From assembly GCA_964653485.1 (NCBI GenBank), contig CAZZFF010000003.1, positions 54,729 to 118,728 of the forward strand: a stretch of 64,000 bases of DNA, read 5' to 3'. Under the pieces are notes generated by a model that saw only the letters and a list, made by a program, of their open reading frames with translations, ran no database searches and had not been told where the DNA came from. The position numbers and the translations under genes are program-made. Of the stretch, positions 52,897 through 60,826 are shown piece by piece; within the stretch, counting starts at the first letter, position 1, and each line of letters opens with the position of its first letter. This DNA comes from CAVQND01 sp964653485 (GTDB taxonomy: Bacteria > Verrucomicrobiota > Verrucomicrobiia > Limisphaerales > UBA8199).

Positions 52897-53276
52897 GCTG
52901 CATACAGCAGCGATTGGAACCGGGCCATTTCGCGGTCGGTCCCGGTGAGGAAGTCGAACTCGATAATGGTGGCGCCGTTCGTGGCGTAGGCGAAGAAGAG
53001 GCCCAGTATGTTTGCGTAGTCCTTGGCCTGCTGGAGGCTGTCGGCTGGGTGTTTGTAGGCGGCTCTGGTCTCAACCACGGCCAGCGGGAGGTCGCGGGTG
53101 TAGCGGAGAAGGTAACCGCCGCGGTTCCCTGGGCGTCGTCTGGCGGTTGGTCCGCACGAGACAATACGGCCGACGGTGAAAATGCGCGGTTCGGCGGGCG
53201 AGTGGGGATCGTTATTCCAGCCGGCCTTTGGCAGGGGAGGCAGGACGAATTTGCGGCCTGTGCCGGCTTCGGTCAT
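52893..53276 (-). CDS. Degenerate N-terminal stub of type I restriction enzyme R subunit (HsdR)
   Basis: Only about 127 residues, against roughly 800-1100 in intact HsdR. The N-terminus TEAGTGRKFVLPPL, then RPGNRGGYLLRYTRDLPLAVVE and KHPADSLQQAKDYANILGL, and ATNGATIIEFDFLTG follow the HsdR N-terminal nuclease domain closely. The motor domains are missing. Both nuclease positions look damaged: RADYLL-type Asp is Gly (GGYLL), and the ExK Lys is Arg (VVETRA). The start is placed at the ATG at 53276, where family similarity begins. The frame is open to 53321 and cannot be excluded. The stop overlaps the helicase start by 4 bp, so the stub is now the first gene of that unit: a relic, or a retained DNA-binding piece. 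Confidence 0.72.
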   Translation of the reverse strand: MTEAGTGRKFVLPPLPKAGWNNDPHSPAEPRIFTVGRIVSCGPTARRRPGNRGGYLLRYTRDLPLAVVETRAAYKHPADSLQQAKDYANILGLFFAYATNGATIIEFDFLTGTDREMARFQSLLYAA

Positions 53277-53514
53277 AAGGTCAGGCCGCGTTGGGGGAGT
53301 CCGGTGGCCCGAAAGGGACACCGTGCCAACAGAAACTCGTTCGCTTCAAATGTGCCGCCCAACATGAGAACTTGCGCAATGATAGGGTTTTTCGCCCCGG
53401 GACGCACGAGAAAATGGTGGGGACCTTGGATACCAAGGGGATGCACGAGCGGCATAGGAGCGACGCAATGCACCCGTCCTGAGTGGTTCATAGTATTGAG
53501 CTCACTTGATCATA
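53277..53514. other. Non-coding interval with no recognised gene
   Basis: About 240 bp between the HsdR stub and the small inverted-repeat element. Short frames run through it on both strands, but none resembles a known family or has a convincing start. It must hold the promoter of the minus-strand defence-like unit, but I see no clear sigma-70 hexamer pair. It may be the scar of whatever once lay upstream of the restriction gene. Confidence 0.5.
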
Positions 53515-53679
53515 GGGGCCGCGCAAAAATAACTCCGCCTTTTATGGCGCAGGAGTTTTGGCCGCCGGCGAGGCGCGAGCGACGCGCATACCCCGGTAGT
53601 GGGTCTGTAAGGAGCGAGCAACGAAGCCGGCGGGCAAAAGGACCAGCCAGAAAAGGTGAAGTTATCTTTGCGCGGTCCC
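53515..53679. mobile_element. MITE-like element with 34-bp terminal inverted repeats
   Basis: A 165-bp element bounded by an imperfect inverted repeat. The left end 53515-53548 begins GGGGCCGCGCAAAAATAACT, and the reverse complement of the right end 53646-53679 begins GGGACCGCGCAAAGATAACT. The match continues inwards to 34 bp, with 29 identical. The flanks show a possible 3-bp target duplication, ATA at 53512-53514 and 53680-53682. The inside is too short for a transposase, and the left end can also fold on itself (AACTCC pairing with GGAGTT). It is probably a miniature element moved in trans by an insertion sequence with the same ends; I cannot name the family. Confidence 0.7.
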
Positions 53680-53785
53680 ATATGCAGGGGGAACCACGTT
53701 GCGGTTGAAGAGCACGGGGGGGAGGCGCAAAGCGGTTTCAAGTTTACATTTCCGCGGACATAGCCAACTTTGTCAGGCATCGAAC

Positions 53786-55159
53786 GTGCATACTGAAACA
53801 CAAACGGCCGGCGCCGGGGCCGGATGGTCGCCAATCTCCTGGCAGTCCAAACCCGCCGCCCAGCAACCGGTCTATCCCGACCCCGAGGCGCTGCGGCGCG
53901 TGCTGGCCCGGCTGGCAAAACTGCCTCCCCTGGTCACAAGCTGGGAGATCGAGAACCTCAAGCAGCAACTGGCCGCGGCGCAGCGCGACGAGTGGTTCAT
54001 GCTCCAGGGAGGCGACTGCTCCGAGAGTTTCGAGGAGTGCGAATCCGCGGCCATCGCCAGCAAGCTGAAGATCCTCCTGCAAATGAGCCTGATGCTCGTG
54101 CAGGGCGGCAAGAAGCGGGTCATCCGCATCGGACGCTTCGCGGGGCAATACGCCAAACCCCGCTCGGCGGACATGGAGACCCGCGGCGGCCTCACGCTGC
54201 CCAGCTATCGCGGGGACATGATCAACGAGGCGGGCTTCAGCCTGGCCGAGCGGACCCCAAACCCGGAATTGCTCCTGCGCGCCTACGAGCGTTCGGGTCT
54301 GACCATCAACTTCATCCGCGCCCTCATCGAAGGCGGCTTCGCCGACCTCCACCACCCGGAGTATTGGGAGCTAGGTTTCGTGGCCAACTCTCCCCATGCC
54401 GGCGATTACATGCGCATGGTCCAGTCCATCGGCGACTCGCTGCGCTTCATGGAAACGCTCACCGGCTGCGTGCTGGCGGACATTAACCGGGTCGATTTCT
54501 TCAGCAGCCACGAGGGCATGCATCTTCTCTACGAGCAGGCGCAGACCCGCCAGGTGCCCCGCCGTTCCGGATGGTACAATCTCTCGACCCATTTCCCCTG
54601 GATAGGAGACCGCACCCGGGCCCTCGACGGCGCGCATGTCGAGTATTTTCGGGGCATCGTCAACCCGATCGGCGTCAAAATCGGTCCCTCCGCCGCCCCC
54701 GACGAGGTCCTGGCCCTGGCCAAGGTGCTCAATCCACAAAACGAGCCCGGCCGGCTCACCTTGATCCTCCGTTTCGGCGCCGGCAAGGTCGAACGATTCC
54801 TGCCGCCGATCGTCGAAACGCTGCGGCGCGGTGGCAGCGACGTGCTCTGGTGCTGCGACCCGATGCACGGCAACACCGAGACCACGCGGGACGGCATCAA
54901 AACCCGCCGCTTCGAGAATATCCTGGCCGAGTTGGAGGCCACTTGCCGGGTGCTCAAGGAGTGCCGCACTCACCTGGGAGGCGTGCATTTCGAGCTCACC
55001 GGCGACAATGTCACCGAATGCATCGGCGGGGCCAGCGGCGTGACCGAGGCCGATTTGACCCGCGATTACCGCACCCAGCTCGACCCCAGGCTCAATTACG
55101 AGCAAGCGATGGAAATGGCCTTGCTCCTGGCCCGCCTGATGGGACAAAAGGGCCGTTGA
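53786..55159 (+). CDS. Class II 3-deoxy-7-phosphoheptulonate (DAHP) synthase
   Basis: First step of the shikimate pathway: condenses phosphoenolpyruvate with erythrose 4-phosphate. The 457-residue protein has the class II signatures WSPISWQSKPAAQQPVYPD at the N-terminus, LQGGDCSESF, RIGRFAGQYAKPRS, DFFSSHEG, WIGDRTR and WCCDPMHGNT, with the metal-binding Cys, His, Glu and Asp set in place. The start is uncertain. I took the GTG at 53786, since family similarity begins about 14 residues later; an in-frame TTG at 53699 would add 29 unrelated residues. The inverted-repeat element ends about 106 bp upstream and could influence expression. No downstream partner of the same pathway is present. Confidence 0.93.
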   Translation: MHTETQTAGAGAGWSPISWQSKPAAQQPVYPDPEALRRVLARLAKLPPLVTSWEIENLKQQLAAAQRDEWFMLQGGDCSESFEECESAAIASKLKILLQMSLMLVQGGKKRVIRIGRFAGQYAKPRSADMETRGGLTLPSYRGDMINEAGFSLAERTPNPELLLRAYERSGLTINFIRALIEGGFADLHHPEYWELGFVANSPHAGDYMRMVQSIGDSLRFMETLTGCVLADINRVDFFSSHEGMHLLYEQAQTRQVPRRSGWYNLSTHFPWIGDRTRALDGAHVEYFRGIVNPIGVKIGPSAAPDEVLALAKVLNPQNEPGRLTLILRFGAGKVERFLPPIVETLRRGGSDVLWCCDPMHGNTETTRDGIKTRRFENILAELEATCRVLKECRTHLGGVHFELTGDNVTECIGGASGVTEADLTRDYRTQLDPRLNYEQAMEMALLLARLMGQKGR

Positions 55160-55233
55160 GCCTCAGACACTTAAACCTCTTGCAATCCTCCGGCCCGGTG
55201 AGTAGAACTGGATCAAGAAACTGATATTCTCTA

Positions 55234-56118
55234 ATGTTTATGCGACTAAAACCAATCCTCGTTTCCTCCCTCTGTGCGGTGGCCGTCGTGCTGGCGGCGG
55301 GATCGCTTCGCGCCGAAAACAAAATCCCCGACCAATGCAGCGTGGGCGGCTATTTCATCGGCTGCCAGGCCTATACCTTCAACCAGTTTACCCTGTTCGA
55401 GGCCATCGAGAAGACCGCCTCAGCCGGTGGCTCGGTCATCGAGTTTTTTCCCGGGCAGAAACTGAGCAAAGAGGAGCCTAACGTCAGTTGGGACCACAAT
55501 GCCTCGGCCGAGACGATTCAGAAGGTCAAGGCCAAGCTTGCCAAGCACCACATCACGGCTGTCAACTACGGAGTTGTCGGCGTGCCCAACGACGAGGAGC
55601 AAGCGCGCAAGCTCTTTGGATTCGCCAAGGAAATGGGCCTTCGGGCGATTACCACCGAATCGGTCGACGCCATAGATACCATCGAGAAGATGGTCAAGGA
55701 GTATGACATCATGGTCGGGTTCCACGACCATCCCAAACGGGCCGACGACCCCAACTACCGCATGTGGGACCCCAATTATATCCTCTCGGTGGTCAAGGAC
55801 CGCGACGCGCGCATCGGTTCCTGCGCCGATACCGGCCACTGGGTCCGCTCCAATCTCCACCCGGTCGATTGCCTGCGCATCCTCCAAGGCCGCATCATCA
55901 GCAGCCATCTCAAGGACCTCAACGAAATGGGGCCCAACGCCCATGACGTGCCCTATGGCACCGGCGTCTCCGATATCCCTGCCATACTGGACGAACTCAA
56001 GCGCCAGGGCTTTGCCGGCAACATCTCCATCGAATACGAGTACCACTGGCAAACCTCCGTCCCGGAAGTAGCCCAGTGCATCGGCTTCGTCCGCGGCTAC
56101 GGCGCGGCCAAAAAGTAG
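55234..56118 (+). CDS. Exported xylose isomerase-like TIM-barrel protein (second copy)
   Basis: A 294-residue protein with a Sec-type signal peptide (hydrophobic CAVAVVLAAGSLRA) followed by an AP endonuclease 2/sugar isomerase-type barrel. Motifs VIEFFPGQ, AVNYGVVGVPN, MVGFHDHPK, GSCADTGHW, SSHLKDLNE and ISIEYEYHW match metal-ligand positions of the family. It is a distant paralogue of the Tat-exported barrel at 42017 but uses a different export signal. It stands alone, 74 bp after the DAHP synthase. The substrate is unknown. Confidence 0.85.
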   Translation: MFMRLKPILVSSLCAVAVVLAAGSLRAENKIPDQCSVGGYFIGCQAYTFNQFTLFEAIEKTASAGGSVIEFFPGQKLSKEEPNVSWDHNASAETIQKVKAKLAKHHITAVNYGVVGVPNDEEQARKLFGFAKEMGLRAITTESVDAIDTIEKMVKEYDIMVGFHDHPKRADDPNYRMWDPNYILSVVKDRDARIGSCADTGHWVRSNLHPVDCLRILQGRIISSHLKDLNEMGPNAHDVPYGTGVSDIPAILDELKRQGFAGNISIEYEYHWQTSVPEVAQCIGFVRGYGAAKK

Positions 56119-56135
56119 CCCGGCCCAGCCCGTCG

Positions 56136-56195
56136 GGAGCGTGGAAAGCGTGGAAAGCGTAACGGCGTCGAGCCGAGCTCCACGCCCCACGCTCC
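56136..56195. repeat. Interrupted inverted repeat (hairpin) upstream of psd
   Basis: GGAGCGTGG at 56136-56144 is the exact complement of CCACGCTCC at 56187-56195. Inside it, GCGTGGA pairs with TCCACGC, giving a stem of about 16 bp with a small internal loop. It begins 17 bp after the TIM-barrel stop and ends about 68 bp before psd. No T-tract follows, so it may be a REP-like repeat or a weak transcription barrier rather than a classical terminator. Confidence 0.5.
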
Positions 56196-56262
56196 GCGGT
56201 CCCCCCGCCCGGCACGATTTTAGCCTTTCGCGCGGAGCGCCAACAATCTATCCTGGGTGCGC

Positions 56263-56949
56263 ATGAAACATTCGGGCAGAGCCAGGAAGGTGGGTCTCAA
56301 ACTGATCATGCTGTCGCTGGTGGCGGTGGCGGTGGTCTGGGCCATCGGCTTTCTGGTCATGGTCATGGGCATCTCGCTGATGGTGATTACGCCGGGCTTG
56401 GTGGTCATCTGGGTGCTGTTCGCGGGGTTCACGTTGTTCTTTTTTCGCGATCCGTCTCCCCGCGTGCCCTCCGGGGCCAACCTCGTCGTCTGCCCGGCCC
56501 ATGCCAAGATCGACATCATCGATACGACCGTCGAGCCGGAATTCATGGGAGGCGAGTGCCAGCGCATCTCGATGTTCCTTTCCGTCTTCGATGTCCACGT
56601 CCAATACGCGCCCGTGAGCGGCACCGTCGCAATGGCCAAGTACACCATGGGCCAGTTCGTGAGCGCCCTCAGGACCGAGTCCGCGGCGACCAATGAGAAC
56701 GTGCTGCTGGGCTTTGTGGCCAGCGAACCGCGCGGGCAAAACATCGGCGTGCGCCTGATTGCCGGCGCCATCGCCCGGCGTATCGTGACCTTCTCCCAAC
56801 CCGGCGACGAAGTGGCCCGCGGCGAGCGGATCAGCCTCATCCAATTCGGCTCCCGCGCGGACGTGTACCTGCCTGCCAGCGCCAAGATCAAAGTCAAACT
56901 CGGCGAGCGCGTCGTCGGCGGCGAAACCGTCCTGGCCGCATTCGAGTGA
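56263..56949 (+). CDS. psd: Phosphatidylserine decarboxylase proenzyme
   Basis: Makes phosphatidylethanolamine by decarboxylating phosphatidylserine at the inner membrane. The 228-residue protein has two N-terminal membrane segments (about 10-55), then FFRDPSPRVP, SMFLSVFDVHVQYAPVSG, NENVLLGF and a C-terminal GSR motif (IQFGSRADVYLP). The proenzyme should cut itself at the Gly-Ser bond to form the pyruvoyl group. Its size fits the short bacterial class. I prefer the ATG at 56263 to the GTG six bases upstream. The phosphatidylserine synthase gene begins 18 bp downstream, so substrate and enzyme are made together. Confidence 0.94.
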   Translation: MKHSGRARKVGLKLIMLSLVAVAVVWAIGFLVMVMGISLMVITPGLVVIWVLFAGFTLFFFRDPSPRVPSGANLVVCPAHAKIDIIDTTVEPEFMGGECQRISMFLSVFDVHVQYAPVSGTVAMAKYTMGQFVSALRTESAATNENVLLGFVASEPRGQNIGVRLIAGAIARRIVTFSQPGDEVARGERISLIQFGSRADVYLPASAKIKVKLGERVVGGETVLAAFE

Positions 56950-56967
56950 CCCAAACCCCAAGTGGTC

Positions 56968-57828
56968 ATGGATTCCCCGTCCTCGCCCCCTCCGAACTCC
57001 GACTCAGCCGAGCCGAAGCTCAAAATCTATTTCCTTCCGAACCTCCTGACGGCCGGCAACCTCTTCTGCGGGTTCGTCGCCCTGACCAAGATCGTGGAGG
57101 CCCACCTCGCGGACGGGGATTTTTACCCGATCAAAGTCGCCCTCGGTTTCATTCTCCTGGCCTGCATCTTCGACCTGTTCGACGGGCGGGTGGCGCGGAT
57201 GGGCGGCATCGAGAGCCCGTTCGGCCGGGAATTCGATTCGCTGGCCGATCTGATTTCCTTTGGTGTGGCCCCCGCCTTCCTGGTCCACCGCGTTGTCCTC
57301 AAAGACGTCTTCAGCGACCATCCCGAGCTGGGCTGGTTCATCGCCTCCATCTATTTGATTTGCGGCGCTTTCCGTTTGGCGCGCTTCAACTGTCTGGCCG
57401 CGCTCCCCAACACCGGCGGCACCAAGGATTTCCTGGGCTTTCCAATCCCCTCAGCCGCCGGGTTGGTCGCCTCCCTCACCCTCCTCATCATCCAACTCAA
57501 CGAGAAGGACAAGTCCCTCGGGCCTTGGAAATTCGTTCCGGTGGTGGTCCTGCTCTTTCTCTCCGCCATGATGGTCAGCACCATCAAATACCCCAGCTTC
57601 AAGTCCCTGGGCCTTCGCTCCGGAAGCACTTTCACCAAGATGCTCGTGTCGGCGATGAGCCTGGGCCTGATTCTCGTCTGGTGGCGAACCCTCCTTCTCT
57701 ACGCCCTTCCCGCCTTCTTCACCCTTTACCTGGTTTATGGCTTTATCCGCCCCCGCATCTCACGGGAAGTCCGCCGCGAGATCGAGGAAGAGGAGGAAGA
57801 CGAACCGGGCGCGGAACACCTTGGGTGA
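56968..57828 (+). CDS. pssA: CDP-diacylglycerol-serine O-phosphatidyltransferase
   Basis: Integral membrane enzyme that joins CDP-diacylglycerol and serine to give phosphatidylserine, the substrate of the upstream psd product. The CDP-alcohol phosphotransferase motif is complete: DLFDGRVARM, then GREFDSLAD. About six to eight hydrophobic segments follow, and the C-terminus is an acidic Glu-rich tail. It is 286 residues from the ATG at 56968; a GTG two codons earlier is possible. This is the usual psd-pssA pairing of bacterial phosphatidylethanolamine synthesis. Confidence 0.94.
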   Translation: MDSPSSPPPNSDSAEPKLKIYFLPNLLTAGNLFCGFVALTKIVEAHLADGDFYPIKVALGFILLACIFDLFDGRVARMGGIESPFGREFDSLADLISFGVAPAFLVHRVVLKDVFSDHPELGWFIASIYLICGAFRLARFNCLAALPNTGGTKDFLGFPIPSAAGLVASLTLLIIQLNEKDKSLGPWKFVPVVVLLFLSAMMVSTIKYPSFKSLGLRSGSTFTKMLVSAMSLGLILVWWRTLLLYALPAFFTLYLVYGFIRPRISREVRREIEEEEEDEPGAEHLG

Positions 57829-57859
57829 GAGGGATAAAGGGAGCATCCGCGGCAACCAC

Positions 57860-58549
57860 ATGGATCATTTGCATCCCATCCTGATCGCGGGAATGACCGG
57901 TTTCCTGAGCAGCCTGCTGCTCTGCATTCCGGTTGGGCCGATCAACCTGACCATTCTCAATGAAGGCGCCCGGCGCGGCTTTTATTGGGCCGTGATGATT
58001 GGACTCGGGGCGACGGTGATGGAGGTCATCTATTGTTTCATCGCGTTCACTGGGTTTGCCTCCTTCTTCACCCGCGGCTACGTGAAGGCGGCAATGGAAC
58101 TGTTCAGCTTTGTGTTCCTGCTCTTCCTGGGCGTCAAATTTGTCATGAGCCGTTCGTTGGGGACGGCCCCCGTCCGGCTGGGTGCCACCGCCCAGAGAAT
58201 CGAGGAGCGCATCGGAGAGCGGTTGCATCCCCATTCGGCCTTCATGGTCGGGATGGTGCGCGTGATGGGCAACCTCAGCGTGCTCGTGTTCTGGATCATC
58301 CTGGCCGCCAACTTCATCTCCCGCGAGTGGGTCCCCGCCGATTGGCCGGGCAAACTTGCCTGCGTCGCGGGCGTGGCGCTGGGAACTGGCTTATGGTTCG
58401 TCAGCTTAAGCTGGGTTGTCTCATTGGGCCGGGGAAAATTCAGCGAGAAATCGCTCCTGCGAATGGAACACTGCTCCGGAGTTGGCCTGTTGGTCCTCGC
58501 CCTGATTCATGGCGCCATCATCATGAGAGAAATGTCCCTCCGCCACTGA
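57860..58549 (+). CDS. LysE/RhtB-family membrane exporter
   Basis: A 229-residue membrane protein with about six hydrophobic segments. The N-terminal part (SLLLCIPVGPINLTILNEGARRG) is the LysE-family signature, and a similar Gly-Asn turn recurs at VRVMGNLSVLVFW. Members export amino acids or small metabolites by exchange with protons. The substrate cannot be predicted. It begins 31 bp after pssA, so it is probably in the same transcript. The 250 bp that follow hold only a small GC-rich stem-loop near 58690 and no gene I can support. Confidence 0.85.
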   Translation: MDHLHPILIAGMTGFLSSLLLCIPVGPINLTILNEGARRGFYWAVMIGLGATVMEVIYCFIAFTGFASFFTRGYVKAAMELFSFVFLLFLGVKFVMSRSLGTAPVRLGATAQRIEERIGERLHPHSAFMVGMVRVMGNLSVLVFWIILAANFISREWVPADWPGKLACVAGVALGTGLWFVSLSWVVSLGRGKFSEKSLLRMEHCSGVGLLVLALIHGAIIMREMSLRH

Positions 58550-58799
58550 ACCGAGGTCATTGAGCGGCTCCAGGACGGCAGAGGGTGCGGCAAATCTCGC
58601 GTGCATTCCGGCCGGCCATTCGCCAGAATAGAGACCCATGGTATCGGCTTGTTCCGATCTGGCCCCGAAACGGGCCGCTCGGGTTCGGCGCGCGTTGCGC
58701 CGCCGTGTCCGGATACTCTTGTACCTGGCCGCTCCCTGCTCCGGCGAGAGTGACCTCCAGCGGCGGCTGTTGCTTTGAGCCTCATTCATACCGCATCGC

Positions 58800-60125
58800 A
58801 TGGCGCACAAACTCATCATCATCCAGCCCTCCAACTACCTCTCGAAGCGGGACCGGACCGTGCTCAAGGTCCGCCGCCGGAGGGTCGTGCCATTGACCCT
58901 GCCCTATTTGGCCGCGCTGACCCCCGAAGGGTGGGACATCACGCTGGTGGATGAACAGTTGCACCCGGTCCCCTTTGACGGGCGCTTCGACGTGGCCGCC
59001 GTCAGTTGCTCCACGCTCGCCTCCTTCCGCGCTTACGACGTCGCCGATGAGTTCCGCCGTCGCGGCGTGCCCGTCCTCCTCGGTGGGCCTCACACTTTCT
59101 TCCATTCCGAAGAGGCCGGCGAACATTGCGATGCCGTCGGCATCGGCGAGGCCGAGCCGATCTGGGCAACGATGCTCGAGGACGCCCTTGACGGACGACT
59201 GACCAGGCTTTACCGGGCCGAACAACTCGCCGACCTGGCCGGCCTGCCGCCGCCGCGCTACGACCTCCTGGACCTGCGGCGCTACCGTCCCTTCGAGACC
59301 TTCACCATCGTTTCCTCGCGCGGCTGCCCTTTTCAGTGCGAATTCTGTTCCGAACGCTTCCTGCTCGGTGACAGCTATCGTTGCCGGCCGGTCCCGGAGG
59401 TCATCGAAGAAATCAAACGCTGTCCTTCGCGGAACATCTTCTTCGGAGACAGCAATTTTGGAGGCAAGCGCAGCCACGCCATGGAGTTGATGGAGGCAAT
59501 GGTCCCGTTGCGGCTGCGCTGGTCGGCGCTCTGGCCCTCTTATCTTTGCAACGACAACGACTTCATGGACCTCGCCCAGCGCAGCGGCCTGCTCCACCTC
59601 AACATCGGCCTGGAAAGCATCAGCCCCGAAACCCTGGCCGGCATGAACAAGACCTTCAACAAGACGCATCAGTACGCCGATATGCTCGCCAACCTGCGCC
59701 GCCGGGGCATCAGCTATTCCTTGAATTTCATTTTCGGATGGGACGGCGAAGTCCAGGGCGTGTTTGACGCGACCCTCAAGTTCCTATACGAGCACAAAGT
59801 CCCCGTCGCCTACTTCAATATCCTAACCCCCATAAAGGGCACTCCCTTCTACGAGCGGATGCGAAGCCAAGGCCGGATTCTCGACGAAAAAGAGGTCGGC
59901 CGATGGCCCGGCCAAATCTGCCACCTCCGCCCCCCCTACGGAACCCCGGCCTCCTTCGAGAACCACGTTCGCAACCTCTACCGGGACTTTTACAGTCTGC
60001 CTTCGATGGTCTCGCGCCTGCCCATGCCCCTGACCCAATCGAATATCGCCTCATGGGTCATCAACTTCTCCCAGCGCCGAATGGCGCGCGGCGACCTCGC
60101 GCTCAACAATTTCGACGGCTACTGA
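58800..60125 (+). CDS. B12-binding-domain radical SAM protein
   Basis: A 441-residue protein. The N-terminal about 140 residues resemble a cobalamin-binding fold as found in this family (TLPYLAALTPEGWDITLVDEQ, LLGGPHTFFHSEEAGEH, IGEAEPIW). The radical SAM core has the cluster motif GCPFQCEFC (Cys176, 180, 183), FFGDSNFGGKR and LNIGLESISPETLAGMNK. Relatives do methylations or ring changes in hopanoid, phosphonate and natural product pathways, but many are unassigned. It is separate from the PKS operon by 17 kb and there is no evidence that it acts on that product. Reaction unknown. Confidence 0.88.
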   Translation: MAHKLIIIQPSNYLSKRDRTVLKVRRRRVVPLTLPYLAALTPEGWDITLVDEQLHPVPFDGRFDVAAVSCSTLASFRAYDVADEFRRRGVPVLLGGPHTFFHSEEAGEHCDAVGIGEAEPIWATMLEDALDGRLTRLYRAEQLADLAGLPPPRYDLLDLRRYRPFETFTIVSSRGCPFQCEFCSERFLLGDSYRCRPVPEVIEEIKRCPSRNIFFGDSNFGGKRSHAMELMEAMVPLRLRWSALWPSYLCNDNDFMDLAQRSGLLHLNIGLESISPETLAGMNKTFNKTHQYADMLANLRRRGISYSLNFIFGWDGEVQGVFDATLKFLYEHKVPVAYFNILTPIKGTPFYERMRSQGRILDEKEVGRWPGQICHLRPPYGTPASFENHVRNLYRDFYSLPSMVSRLPMPLTQSNIASWVINFSQRRMARGDLALNNFDGY

Positions 60126-60157
60126 TCCCCGCCTGAAGGCGGCATTCCAAAGAGGCG

Positions 60158-60826
60158 CTACAGGGTCGGGGCGGGCTTCAGAAACCACTGCGGGCTGATC
60201 TCGTGGAGGGCGTTGAGCATGAACTGGATGGCGACCGCGGCGAGGAGCAGGCCCATAATGCGGGCGGTGATGTTCATGGCAATGGGGCTGAGCCATTCGG
60301 CCCCGCGGGCGCAGACGCGGAAGATGAGATAGCTGGCGAGGCAGACGGCCAGGATGCAGAGATACAGGCTCGCCACGTAGAGCGGGGCGCGGGGGCCGTG
60401 GTCGGCGGCCTGGTTGTAAAGAAGGATGGCCGTCGAGATCGCGCCGGGACCGGCGAGCATCGGGATCGCCAGGGGCGCGACCGCAATATCGGTCTTCTCC
60501 AGCCCGGCGGCGGTCTCTTCCGAAGTCTCGCGGACGCGGGAACGCTGGGCGCGCAGCATATCCAGGGCAACGAGGATCAGCACGATGCTGGCGGCGATCT
60601 CGAACGACGGCAGCGTGATGCCGAGGTATTTGAAAATCCACTTGCCGGCGGTGGCAAAAGTGATAAGCACGCCGGCGGTGATGCAGCACGCCAGGCGGGC
60701 CATTTTAATCCGCTGCTCCGGGGCATCGGTGGGCGTCATCGCCAGGAAGGCCGGCACCGCCGCCAGGGGGTCCACAATCACGAACAGGGAGGTGGTGGCT
60801 ACGAGGATGTATTCGGGCAGGGTCAT
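60158..60826 (-). CDS. MarC-family integral membrane protein
   Basis: A 222-residue protein with about six membrane segments, beginning TLPEYILVATTSLFVIVDPLAAVPAF, where the Asp-Pro in the first helix and the later PLAIPMLAGPGAIST motif identify the MarC family (UPF0056). Function is unsettled; members were once linked to multiple antibiotic resistance without proof. The ATG at 60826 makes an ATGA overlap with the ATP-grasp-like gene, which decides the start over a longer open frame and the ATG at 60835. It is the last gene of the proA operon. Confidence 0.88.
   Translation of the reverse strand: MTLPEYILVATTSLFVIVDPLAAVPAFLAMTPTDAPEQRIKMARLACCITAGVLITFATAGKWIFKYLGITLPSFEIAASIVLILVALDMLRAQRSRVRETSEETAAGLEKTDIAVAPLAIPMLAGPGAISTAILLYNQAADHGPRAPLYVASLYLCILAVCLASYLIFRVCARGAEWLSPIAMNITARIMGLLLAAVAIQFMLNALHEISPQWFLKPAPTL

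Noticed and set aside
58680..58705. Small stem-loop after the LysE-family gene
   Set aside because: Six-bp stem without a T-run and more than 130 bp after the stop; not convincing as a terminator.
58800..60125. Radical SAM gene as a tailoring enzyme of the PKS-NRPS product
   Set aside because: It is 17 kb away, beyond carbohydrate, defence-like and lipid genes on both strands; no sequence link to the cluster.
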